Assembly (NCBI RefSeq): GCF_043195195.1
Contig: NZ_JBAFWT010000011.1
Location: forward strand, 79,847-143,846
Reading direction: 5' to 3'
From: NCEH01 sp043195195
Lineage (GTDB): Bacteria; Pseudomonadota; Alphaproteobacteria; Rhizobiales; Xanthobacteraceae
DNA length: 64,000 nucleotides
In this document: positions 57,283 through 64,000 of the stretch, piece by piece
Position numbering within the stretch: the stretch's first letter is position 1
How the letters are laid out: the number at the start of each line of letters is the position of its first letter
The notes under the pieces: model-generated
Seen by the model: only the letters and a program-made list of their open reading frames with translations
What the model was told of the DNA's origin: nothing
Database searches by the model: none
Program-made: the position numbers and the translations under genes

Positions 57283-58155
57283 ATGAAACATGCTTTGTCG
57301 GCCGCCATGGGCGCGGTCATCGCCGCGCTCTTCCTCTGCCCCGCCGCGCAGGCCCAATCGAGCGATGCGGTGCTGGACCGCATCCGCGCCAACGGCGCCA
57401 TCTCCATCGGCTATCGCGACGCTTCCATTCCCTTTTCCTTCGTGGATGCCCAGGGCAAGCCGCAGGGCTATTCCACCGACATCTGCCTGGAAGTGGCCAA
57501 TACGGTGAAGGCGGCACTCGGCCTGCCCAATCTTCAGGTCAAGATGGTGCCGGTCAATTTGCAGAACCGCATTCCGCTGGTGGCCAATGGAACCGTCGAC
57601 ATTTCCTGCGAGTCGGCGGTCAATACCATTGCCCGGCAAAGCCAGGTGGACTTTTCCTATCCCTTCTTCATCTCCCACACCCGCCTTTTGGTGAAGGACA
57701 AGTCGGGCGTCGGCGAACTGAAGGACCTTGACGGCAAAGTCATTGCCCTTCCCATCAATTCCGTGCCCGAGCGCCTGATCCGCGGGATCATCGAGAAGGA
57801 CAAGCTCAACATCCGCGTCGTGCCGGTGAAGGACAATGCGGAAGGCTTCCTCGCCCTCTCCACCGACCGCGTGGACGCTTTCGCCACCGATGACATCCTG
57901 CTCTTCGGCCTGCGCGGCAAGGCGCCAAATCCTGCCGACTACAAGGTGGTGGGCGCCCCCTTATCCTATGATTACTATGGATTCCTGGTGCAGAAGAACA
58001 ACACCGTCTTTCTCTCCCTGGTGAATGCCACCCTTTCGCGCATGGCCCGCGACGGCCGGCTCCAGGCGCTCTACGCCAAGTGGTTCGCGCCCATGGGCGT
58101 GCCGCTCTCGCCGGATCTGCAGACCGTCTTCCAGGTCATCGCGATCCCGGAATAG
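57283..58155 (+). CDS. Polar amino acid ABC importer, substrate-binding protein
   Basis: 290 residues. The signal peptide ends at AAQAQS. The mature part has the SBP_bac_3 fold (RANGAISIGYRDASIPFSFV, then GYSTDICLEVA and NRIPLVANGTVDISCES), closest in layout to glutamate/aspartate-binding GltI. The Arg of NRIPL and the Asp of VDAFATDD normally contact the amino acid. It is 29 bases downstream of the HAD gene, after an AGAGGGG site. I infer that it imports the amino acid broken down by the downstream enzymes. Confidence 0.88.
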   Translation: MKHALSAAMGAVIAALFLCPAAQAQSSDAVLDRIRANGAISIGYRDASIPFSFVDAQGKPQGYSTDICLEVANTVKAALGLPNLQVKMVPVNLQNRIPLVANGTVDISCESAVNTIARQSQVDFSYPFFISHTRLLVKDKSGVGELKDLDGKVIALPINSVPERLIRGIIEKDKLNIRVVPVKDNAEGFLALSTDRVDAFATDDILLFGLRGKAPNPADYKVVGAPLSYDYYGFLVQKNNTVFLSLVNATLSRMARDGRLQALYAKWFAPMGVPLSPDLQTVFQVIAIPE

Positions 58156-58199
58156 CGCGTCCCATCAAAGTCTTGCGCCTCTGACGGAAGAATGTCGCG

Positions 58200-58931
58200 A
58201 TGACCTATTCATGGAACTGGGGTGTCCTCGTGCAGGACCCCTATCTGCAGTGGCTCGGCTGGGGGCTCGCCCTGACGCTGGCCATCTCGCTGGGGGCGCT
58301 GGTGATTGCGCTCTCGGTGGGGACGGCGGTTGGCATCCTGCGCAGCTCGGACCATGCCGTCCTTCGTGCGGTGACGGGTGCCTATATCAGCGTATTCCGC
58401 AATATCCCCCTGCTGCTGCAGATGTTCCTGTGGTTCTTCGTCGTGCCGGAACTTCTGCCCGAGGGGGCCGGCCGCTGGCTCAAGCGCGATCTTCCCTATC
58501 CGGAAATCGTCACCGCCATTATCGCGCTTGGGCTGTTCACCAGTTCTCGCATCGCCGTCCAGGTGAGCGCGGGCATCGATGCGGTGCCGCCCGGCCAGCG
58601 CATGGCGGCGAAGGCCGCGGGGCTGTCGCAGCTCCAGGCCTATCGGCTGGTGCTGCTGCCGCAGGCGCTGCGCATCATCATCCCGCCTTTGACCTCCGAA
58701 ATCCTGACCATTTTCAAGAATTCGTCGGTGGCCCTCACCATCGGCGTCTATGAACTGACGACCCAGACGCAGCAGATCCAAAGCATCACCTATCAGGGCT
58801 TCGAGGCCTTCACGGCGGCGACCATCCTCTATGTGGCCATCGCTATGACGGTCACGGTGATCATGCGGGCCATCGAGCGGGGCGTCGCGCTGCCGGGCAC
58901 CACTTCAGGGGGCCTCCATGTCCGCTTTTGA
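58200..58931 (+). CDS. Polar amino acid ABC importer, permease 1
   Basis: 243 residues with five or so membrane segments. The EAA docking loop AAKAAGLSQLQAYRLVLLPQ is followed by ALRIIIPPLTSEILTIFKNS, the HisM/GltJ-type signature. The GltJ-like N-terminus YSWNWGVLVQDP is present. It overlaps the next permease gene by 14 bases. It forms a heterodimeric pore with that second permease. Confidence 0.9.
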   Translation: MTYSWNWGVLVQDPYLQWLGWGLALTLAISLGALVIALSVGTAVGILRSSDHAVLRAVTGAYISVFRNIPLLLQMFLWFFVVPELLPEGAGRWLKRDLPYPEIVTAIIALGLFTSSRIAVQVSAGIDAVPPGQRMAAKAAGLSQLQAYRLVLLPQALRIIIPPLTSEILTIFKNSSVALTIGVYELTTQTQQIQSITYQGFEAFTAATILYVAIAMTVTVIMRAIERGVALPGTTSGGLHVRF

Positions 58932-59577
58932 CCTCGCGCCCATCACCAATTCCCTGCCTTTCCTGATTCAAGGCCTGGGTCTCAGTGTCTTGCTCACTGC
59001 CATCGCCATGGTGGGCGGCATCGTCCTCGGGCTTGCGATCGCGTTGGTGCGACTGACCCGCGTGCCGGTGCTCGCGCCCCTCGCCGCGCTCTATGTGAAC
59101 GGCTTCCGCGCCGTTCCGCTGATTCTGGTCATCTTCTGGTTCTACTTCCTGGTTCCCCTCGTGGTGGGGCGCTCGGTCGGCGCGCTTTTCTCGGTGCTGA
59201 TCGCCTTCGTCATGTTCGAAGGAGCCTATTATTCGGAGATCATGCGGGCGGGCCTGCAAAGCGTCCGGGTGGGCCAATGGCAGGCGGCCAAGGCCTCGGG
59301 GCTCGGCTATCTGCAGACGGTGCGGCTCATCGCATTGCCCCAGGCCCTGCGCAACATGGCTCCGCTCATGGTGACCCAGGGCGTGATCCTGTTCCAGGAC
59401 ACGGCGCTCGTCTACGTGGTTTCGCTCCACGATTTCATGACGTCCGTCAGTATTGTCGCGAACAATACGAACAGTCCCGTGAAAATGTACGTGTTCGCGG
59501 CGATTGTTTACCTCGCCATCTGTCAGGCCGGAAATGCGCTCGCGGGGCGGCTGAAGCGCGCGTCCCGGACCGCATGA
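58918..59577 (+). CDS. Polar amino acid ABC importer, permease 2
   Basis: 219 residues, GltK/HisQ-type. The docking loop is WQAAKASGLGYLQTVRLIAL, then PQALRNMAPLMVTQGVILFQ and DTALVYVVSLHDF. The start lies inside the first permease gene and the stop overlaps the ATPase start (ATGA), so the transporter genes are tightly coupled. Confidence 0.9.
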   Translation: MSAFDLAPITNSLPFLIQGLGLSVLLTAIAMVGGIVLGLAIALVRLTRVPVLAPLAALYVNGFRAVPLILVIFWFYFLVPLVVGRSVGALFSVLIAFVMFEGAYYSEIMRAGLQSVRVGQWQAAKASGLGYLQTVRLIALPQALRNMAPLMVTQGVILFQDTALVYVVSLHDFMTSVSIVANNTNSPVKMYVFAAIVYLAICQAGNALAGRLKRASRTA

Positions 59578-60365
59578 TCCCCCGCCTTGGACCCACACAC
59601 CCTTCAGCCATGGATGTGCCGATGACCCCGCATGAAATGATCAAGGTGGAAGGGCTGGGCAAGAGCTTCGGCCCCCTGGAGGTGCTTAAGGCGTGCAGTC
59701 TCAGCGTGCGCCGGGGCGAAGTGGTGGTCATTTGCGGCCCATCGGGCTCCGGCAAGAGCACCCTCGTCAAGTGCATCAACGGCATCGAGGATTTCCAGCG
59801 CGGCCAGGTGTTGATCGAGGGCGAGGCGCTGCCCTCGCGCGGGCGGGCTGCGGCCCGGATGCGGGCGCGTGTGGGCATGGTGTTCCAGCATTTCGAGCTT
59901 TATCCGCACCTGACCGTGCTCGAAAATATCTGCCTCGCCCCGGTCCATGTCTTGAAGCGCCCGCGGGCGGAGGCTGAAGCCAAGGCGCGCGCGCTTCTCG
60001 CCCGTGTCGGCCTTGCGGACAAGGAAGCCGCCTATCCCGCGCAATTGTCCGGCGGCCAGCAACAGCGCATCGCCATCGTGCGGGCGCTGGCTATGGATCC
60101 GGTGGCCATGCTGTTCGACGAGCCCACCTCGGCGCTCGACCCCGAAATGATCGGGGAAGTCCTCGCGGTGATGCTGGAACTCGCCCGCGAGGGCATGACC
60201 ATGATCGTGGTCACCCACGAAATGGGCTTCGCCAAGGCCGCCGCCGACCGGGTCGTGTTCATGGACAAGGGCGCCATCGTCGAGATCGACGAGACGCAGG
60301 CCTTCTTCGCGGCGCCGCGCTCCGAGCGCGCGCGCCTTTTCCTCTCCCGCATCCTGGCGCACTGA
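59574..60365 (+). CDS. Polar amino acid ABC importer, ATPase
   Basis: 263 residues if translation starts at the ATG at 59574, which overlaps the permease stop; ATGs at 59610 and 59622 give the usual shorter N-terminus (MIKVEGLGKSFG region) and may be real. Walker A is CGPSGSGKSTLVKC, the Q-loop region is GMVFQHFELYPHLTVLEN, the signature is LSGGQQQRIAIVRAL, Walker B is AMLFDEPTSALDPE and the switch His is in VTHEMGFAK. It is GltL/GlnQ-like. Confidence 0.9.
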   Translation: MIPRLGPTHPSAMDVPMTPHEMIKVEGLGKSFGPLEVLKACSLSVRRGEVVVICGPSGSGKSTLVKCINGIEDFQRGQVLIEGEALPSRGRAAARMRARVGMVFQHFELYPHLTVLENICLAPVHVLKRPRAEAEAKARALLARVGLADKEAAYPAQLSGGQQQRIAIVRALAMDPVAMLFDEPTSALDPEMIGEVLAVMLELAREGMTMIVVTHEMGFAKAAADRVVFMDKGAIVEIDETQAFFAAPRSERARLFLSRILAH

Positions 60366-60366
60366 C

Positions 60367-61383
60367 ATGAACCCCTTCTCCATCCCCACCACCGAGGACA
60401 TTCTCGACGCGCGCCGCGTGCTTGCCGGCGTCACCGTGGAAACGCCGCTGCTGCGCTCCGACGCGCTGGACCGGCTGACCGGCTGTTCTGTCTTCCTGAA
60501 GTGCGAGAACCTCCAGCGCACCGGCGCCTTCAAGTTCCGGGGCGCCTATAATTGCCTGTTGCGGCTCGACCGGGCGGCCTATCCCGGTGGCGTGGTGGCC
60601 TATTCCACGGGCAATCATGGCCAGGCGATCGCCACGGTGGCGCGGATGCTGGGCCTTTCCGCCACCATCATCATGCCGGGCGATGCGCCCGTGGTGAAGA
60701 TCGCCAAAGCTCGCGCGGCCGGGGCGCAGATCGTGCTCTATGATCGTAACCGTCAATCGCGCGAGGAGATCGCCGCCGAGATCGCCGCCCGCGCCCCGGT
60801 GGCGGTCATTCCACCCGGTGACCATCGCCACATCATTGCTGGGCAGGCAACGGTGGCGGCCGAGAGCCTGCACCAGATGGGCGCGCAGGGGCCGCAGATG
60901 ATCTTGGTCCCCTGCGGCGGCGGGGGCTTGTCCGCCGGTACGTGCCTTGCGGTGGAGGCCATGGGGGCGCGGGCGGAAGTCTGGGCCGTGGAGCCGGAGG
61001 GCTTCGACGACACGCGCCGCTCGCTGGTCAGCGGCGTGCGGGAGGTCAATGCCGCCCTGTCCGGCTCCCTCTGTGATGCGCTGCTGGCGCCGACACCGGC
61101 CGAACTGCCGTTCTCCATTAATCGGAACCGCCTGGCGGGGGCGTTGACTGCCTCCGACGCGGATGTGCTGCGGGCCATCCGCTTCGCCTATGAGGAATTG
61201 CGGATGGTGACCGAGCCGGGGGGCATCATCGCGCTCGCCGCGTTGCTAAAAGATCCCGCCAGCGTGCGCGGGAAGCGCGTCGTCGTCATCGTCTCCGGCG
61301 GCAATGTGGACCCCGGCGTGTTCAAGGCCGCCCTCGATCTCGAGCTCGATCCCGGCCCCGTTCCCTTCGGCAGGGCCGCGTGA
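60367..61383 (+). CDS. Threonine/serine dehydratase-like PLP enzyme
   Basis: 338 residues, fold type II PLP enzyme. The Schiff-base Lys is in RTGAFKFRGAYN, the phosphate-binding loop is PCGGGGLSAG, and the N-terminus TEDILDARRVLAGVTVETPL is standard for the catabolic threonine dehydratase/serine racemase group. No C-terminal ACT domain is present, so it is not the feedback-regulated IlvA type. It eliminates water and ammonia from a hydroxy-amino acid, giving an enamine that RidA handles. The gene is 1 base after the ATPase stop. Confidence 0.87.
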   Translation: MNPFSIPTTEDILDARRVLAGVTVETPLLRSDALDRLTGCSVFLKCENLQRTGAFKFRGAYNCLLRLDRAAYPGGVVAYSTGNHGQAIATVARMLGLSATIIMPGDAPVVKIAKARAAGAQIVLYDRNRQSREEIAAEIAARAPVAVIPPGDHRHIIAGQATVAAESLHQMGAQGPQMILVPCGGGGLSAGTCLAVEAMGARAEVWAVEPEGFDDTRRSLVSGVREVNAALSGSLCDALLAPTPAELPFSINRNRLAGALTASDADVLRAIRFAYEELRMVTEPGGIIALAALLKDPASVRGKRVVVIVSGGNVDPGVFKAALDLELDPGPVPFGRAA

Positions 61384-61450
61384 GCGCCGGGTCGGTTTAA
61401 CACCAGGTCACTCTAAAGCTGTGTCACCCTTCAACACCAAGGACATCAGG

Positions 61451-62662
61451 ATGCCTTCCGCCCTCGACAAGTTCGCCGCTCTCGCCACTGACCATGCCCC
61501 CGGTCAGGAGGTCCGCCAAGGCACGGGCGATGTGGCGGGCATCATGCGCGGCGAGACGATGCCTAGCCGGCTGGTGGATTTCTCGCATGGCGACGTGGAT
61601 GCCTTCACGCCGACGCCGGGGGCGGCTGAGGCCTTCTCCCTGGCGGTGGAAGCGGGCGGGCGGCAGGCCTATACGGAATATCGCGGCGCGGCGGATATTC
61701 GCGCGGACCTTGCGCAGAAGCTCGCCGCCTTCACCGGCGCGCCGGTGTCGCCCGATGCGGGAACTATCGTGACGCCGGGTACACAGGGAGCCCTGTTCCT
61801 CGCCCTTGGGGCGCTGGTGGGCCCCGGCGACAAGGTCGCGATCGTCCAGCCCGACTATTTCGCCAACCGCAAGATCGTCCAGTTCCTGGGCGGCGGGCCG
61901 GTACCTGTGCCCATGGACTACATGGGGACCACGGCGGAGGCCGGTATCGACCTGGACCGGCTGCGGGACGTCCTCGCAGCGGGGGCCAAGGTTTTCCTGT
62001 TCTCTAATCCCAACAATCCCACCGGTGTCGTCTATTCCACGCGCGAGATCCGGGCCATCGCGGACCTGGCGACCGCGTTCGACGTGACAGTCGTCGCCGA
62101 TCAGCTTTATTCCCGCCTGCTCTATGATGGCGAAACCTATACGCACCTGCGCGCCTGCGGCCTCGCGGAGGAACGGGTGGTCACCATCATGGGGCCGTCA
62201 AAGACGGAATCGCTCTCCGGCTATCGGCTCGGCATCGCGTTCGGCGCGCCGTCCGTGATCGATCGCATGGAGAAGCTGCAGGCCATCGTCTCCCTGCGGG
62301 CGGCCGGCTACAATCAGGCGGTGCTGCGCACCTGGTTCAGTGAGCCCGAGGGCTGGATGGCGAACCGCATCCGCCTGCACCAAGCCATCCGGGACGACCT
62401 GCTCCAGATATTCCGCGATGGGGGACTTCCCACGCGTACGCCGAAGGCTGGAAGCTATCTCTTCCCCACCTTGCCGGACCTCGCGGTGAGCCTGCAGGAC
62501 TTTGTCCGGCTGCTGCGGCATCAGGCGCGGGCGGTGGTCACACCCAGCACGGAGTTCGGCTCGCACGACCACAGCATTCGCTTGAATTTTTCGCAGGACC
62601 ATGCTGGAGCCGTGGCCGCCGCTCGGCGGATCGTCGCCATGACCCACCTTTATGGCAAGTGA
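61451..62662 (+). CDS. PLP-dependent aminotransferase, fold type I
   Basis: 403 residues from the ATG at 61451, directly after CATCAGG. It is of the class I/II kind: TPGTQGALFLALGALVGPGD, FSNPNNPTGVVYSTREI, ADQLYSRLLYDGE, and Schiff-base Lys in GPSKTESLSGYRLG, with NFSQD close to the end. The GPSKTESLSG block differs from the SFSK of AspC, so it belongs to a less studied subgroup. It would transfer the amino group of the imported compound or its product. It overlaps the RidA gene by 11 bases. Confidence 0.87.
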   Translation: MPSALDKFAALATDHAPGQEVRQGTGDVAGIMRGETMPSRLVDFSHGDVDAFTPTPGAAEAFSLAVEAGGRQAYTEYRGAADIRADLAQKLAAFTGAPVSPDAGTIVTPGTQGALFLALGALVGPGDKVAIVQPDYFANRKIVQFLGGGPVPVPMDYMGTTAEAGIDLDRLRDVLAAGAKVFLFSNPNNPTGVVYSTREIRAIADLATAFDVTVVADQLYSRLLYDGETYTHLRACGLAEERVVTIMGPSKTESLSGYRLGIAFGAPSVIDRMEKLQAIVSLRAAGYNQAVLRTWFSEPEGWMANRIRLHQAIRDDLLQIFRDGGLPTRTPKAGSYLFPTLPDLAVSLQDFVRLLRHQARAVVTPSTEFGSHDHSIRLNFSQDHAGAVAAARRIVAMTHLYGK

Positions 62663-63107
62663 CCTTCCCATGCGCCAAGCCAGCAGTCCCCCGCCGCAGG
62701 GGCATTATGTTCCTGCGAGACGTCACAACGACCTCGTCTTCGTCTCCGGCATGACGCCGAGACGAAACGGCGTGCTCCTCTATACGGGACAGGTCGCCGC
62801 CGATGCGCCTGCCGAAATGTATGAAGATGCGGTGCAGCTTGCCACGCACAATGCCCTTCAGGCCGCTGAAGGACAGCTTCAGAACGGAGAGCGGATCGCG
62901 TCGGTGTTGAGCCTGACGGTCTTTGTCAACGCACCCACCGGATATACGCGCCATTCCCAGATCGCGGACATCGCGTCGCGCCATATTCAGGGCTGCTACG
63001 GTGCAGCCCTGCCGAGCCGCGCAGCTATCGGCGTCGCGTCTTTGCCAGGAAATGCAGTGGTGGAAGTTTCACTAATTGCGCGTTTATGCTCAGATGGCGA
63101 GCAATAA
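62652..63107 (+). CDS. RidA family enamine/imine deaminase
   Basis: 151 residues from the ATG at 62652, which overlaps the aminotransferase stop; a second ATG at 62670 is possible. The YjgF/RidA fold is clear: HNDLVFVSGMTPRRNG, LYTGQVAADAP, LTVFVNAPTGYTRHSQ and LPSRAAIGVASLPGNAVVEV. The Arg in PSRA and the Glu of VEV are the residues that bind and protonate 2-iminopropionate-type substrates. It fits as the partner of the upstream dehydratase and aminotransferase, removing reactive imines. Confidence 0.9.
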   Translation: MASDLPMRQASSPPPQGHYVPARRHNDLVFVSGMTPRRNGVLLYTGQVAADAPAEMYEDAVQLATHNALQAAEGQLQNGERIASVLSLTVFVNAPTGYTRHSQIADIASRHIQGCYGAALPSRAAIGVASLPGNAVVEVSLIARLCSDGEQ

Positions 63108-63148
63108 TAATAAGTATAAAAATAGCATGGACCCACTAATGCAGTTCG

Positions 63149-63930
63149 CTAGGCTGTGTTGACAAAAGTCGGTATCCATAGCTTTGCGGCGGCGAGGGCC
63201 AGGAATCCGAGGAAAGAAACGGCGGTCTTGTCGTATCGGGTGGCGATGCGGCGGAACTGCTTGAGCTTGTTGAACATACGCTCGACCCGGTTCCTGTCCT
63301 TGTAGGCGCGGAAGTCGCAGGCGATGGCCTCTTTGCGGTTGGCCTTGGGTGGGATGACCGGCAGAATCCCCTGGAGCAGCAGGCTGACGCGGACGTCGTC
63401 GCTGTCATAGCCCTTGTCGGCCAGCATCAGCCTGGGCCTGGCGACAGGCAAAGCGATCAGGTCGTCGACGGCCTTGTAGTCGGAGGCTTCACCGCCGGTG
63501 AGGACGAAGCCGAGAGGGCGTCCCTGACCGTCTGCGCGGGCGTGGATTTTGCTCGTAAAGCCGCCGCGGCTTCGACCAAAACCTTCCTTATGAGTCCCCC
63601 TTTTGCGCCCGCTGCCTGAGAGTGGCCGCGCACCATGGTGCTGTCGATCATATGCTGCCAGTCGTCGGTGAGCCCAAGCTCGACCAACGTTTCCAGCAAG
63701 GCGTCCCACACCCCTTGCTCGGCCCAGCGACGGAACCGGACATAGACCGAGTTCCACTTGCCATAGCGTTCGTGCATGTCGCGCCAGGGGCAGCCGACCC
63801 GAAGCACGTTGAGCATTCCGTTCAGAAAACGGCGATTGTCCAGGGCCGGCCGGGACCATCGGCCACGCTCGGCCGGCAACAATGCCCCAACCACAGCCCA
63901 CTCATCATCCGTCAGATCGCCCCGAGCCAA
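63149..63930 (-). CDS. IS5-family (IS427-type) transposase, two frames
   Basis: Frame A starts at a TTG at 63930 after AGAGGAGG (MARGDLTDDEWAVVGALLPA) and supplies the first DDE Asp in MIDSTMVRGHS. Frame B supplies LADKGYDSDDV and the DDE Glu in RNRVERMFNKLK. The switch is a -1 shift at AAAAGGGGG (63596-63604): 0-frame GAKGGLIRK versus GTHKEGFGRSRGG. Frame B ends at a TAG (63149-63151) that lies at or beyond the element's left edge. It makes an active transposase only by frameshifting. Confidence 0.88.
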
Positions 63931-64000
63931 ACCTGCCTCCTCTGAACGGAAGCCTTGAATCAGTCAGACAGCGATTTGGGAATCCCTTTTGTCAACACGG
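63152..64000 (-). mobile_element. IS5/IS427-type insertion sequence, cut by the window edge
   Basis: The left end reads GGCTGTGTTGACAAAAG and the right end, on the reverse strand, CCGTGTTGACAAAAG: imperfect terminal inverted repeats. About 850 bases, so the right tip lies within a few bases of the window end. The left end sits in a CTAG sequence, matching the TA-type target of this group; the exact first base (63151-63153) is not certain. Confidence 0.87.

Overview
The window is GC-rich bacterial chromosome. Gene content points to an alphaproteobacterium of the Hyphomicrobiales, most likely Xanthobacteraceae-like (Xanthobacter/Ancylobacter type). The evidence is: dnaN-recF-gyrB housekeeping genes; a CrtW/CrtZ xanthophyll pathway fed by a type 2 IPP isomerase; a rhizobial-type malonate module (MatR-MatA-MatB plus TRAP transporter); DUF2126/alpha-E amidoligase genes; and a serine recombinase reading into a tRNA gene. 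No rRNA or CRISPR array was seen. The taxonomic statement is inference from gene content.

Layout. (1) 1-9541: a catabolic island. An enamidase-type amidohydrolase, a DUF1185 protein and the start of a probable CoA-transferase point left. A Liv-type ABC importer (five genes), a GntR/FCD regulator, an adenylosuccinate-synthetase-like GTPase and a divergent type II dehydroquinase-like protein point right. I read it as uptake and ring opening of an N-heterocyclic lactam by a pathway I cannot name. (2) 9642-15639, minus strand: gyrB, an L,D-transpeptidase, recF and dnaN, with no dnaA beside them. (3) 15860-21694: isoprenoid/carotenoid genes crtW, crtZ and a GGPP synthase, the last overlapping a two-gene ABC-2 exporter, with divergent fni. 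(4) 21720-30067: an SDR and a KdgF-like cupin facing a LacI-type palindrome, DUF167, YggT, a small disordered protein, accA, a YafK-like L,D-transpeptidase and secA. (5) 30468-42294, plus strand: an RND efflux pair, then three genes of the uncharacterised amidoligase/transglutaminase/alpha-E system.

(6) 42316-49291: the malonate module (DctM, DctQ, DctP, MatB, MatA; divergent MatR), with a perfect 16-bp hairpin between dctP and dctQ and MatR-like operator motifs. (7) 49443-53060: mntH with two inverted copies of a 17-bp TTGC-N9-GCAA box around its promoter, then a GMC oxidoreductase overlapping a small secreted protein. (8) 53188-55658: tRNA-Arg(CCG) with a frameshifted large serine recombinase running into it, a small companion protein and an AT-rich stretch, which I read as the scar of an integrated element. 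(9) 55659-63107: a GntR regulator facing a 27-bp palindrome, then a HAD hydrolase, a polar amino-acid ABC importer, a threonine-dehydratase-like enzyme, a PLP aminotransferase and a RidA protein, which looks like a dedicated amino-acid catabolic operon. (10) 63152-end: an IS5/IS427-type insertion sequence, cut by the window edge.

The strongest candidates for undescribed biology are the island at 1-9541 (an altered dehydroquinase pocket and a PurA-like GTPase in a lactam pathway), the amidoligase cluster at 35192-42294, the HAD/dehydratase/aminotransferase/RidA operon, and the GGPP synthase-ABC exporter coupling.
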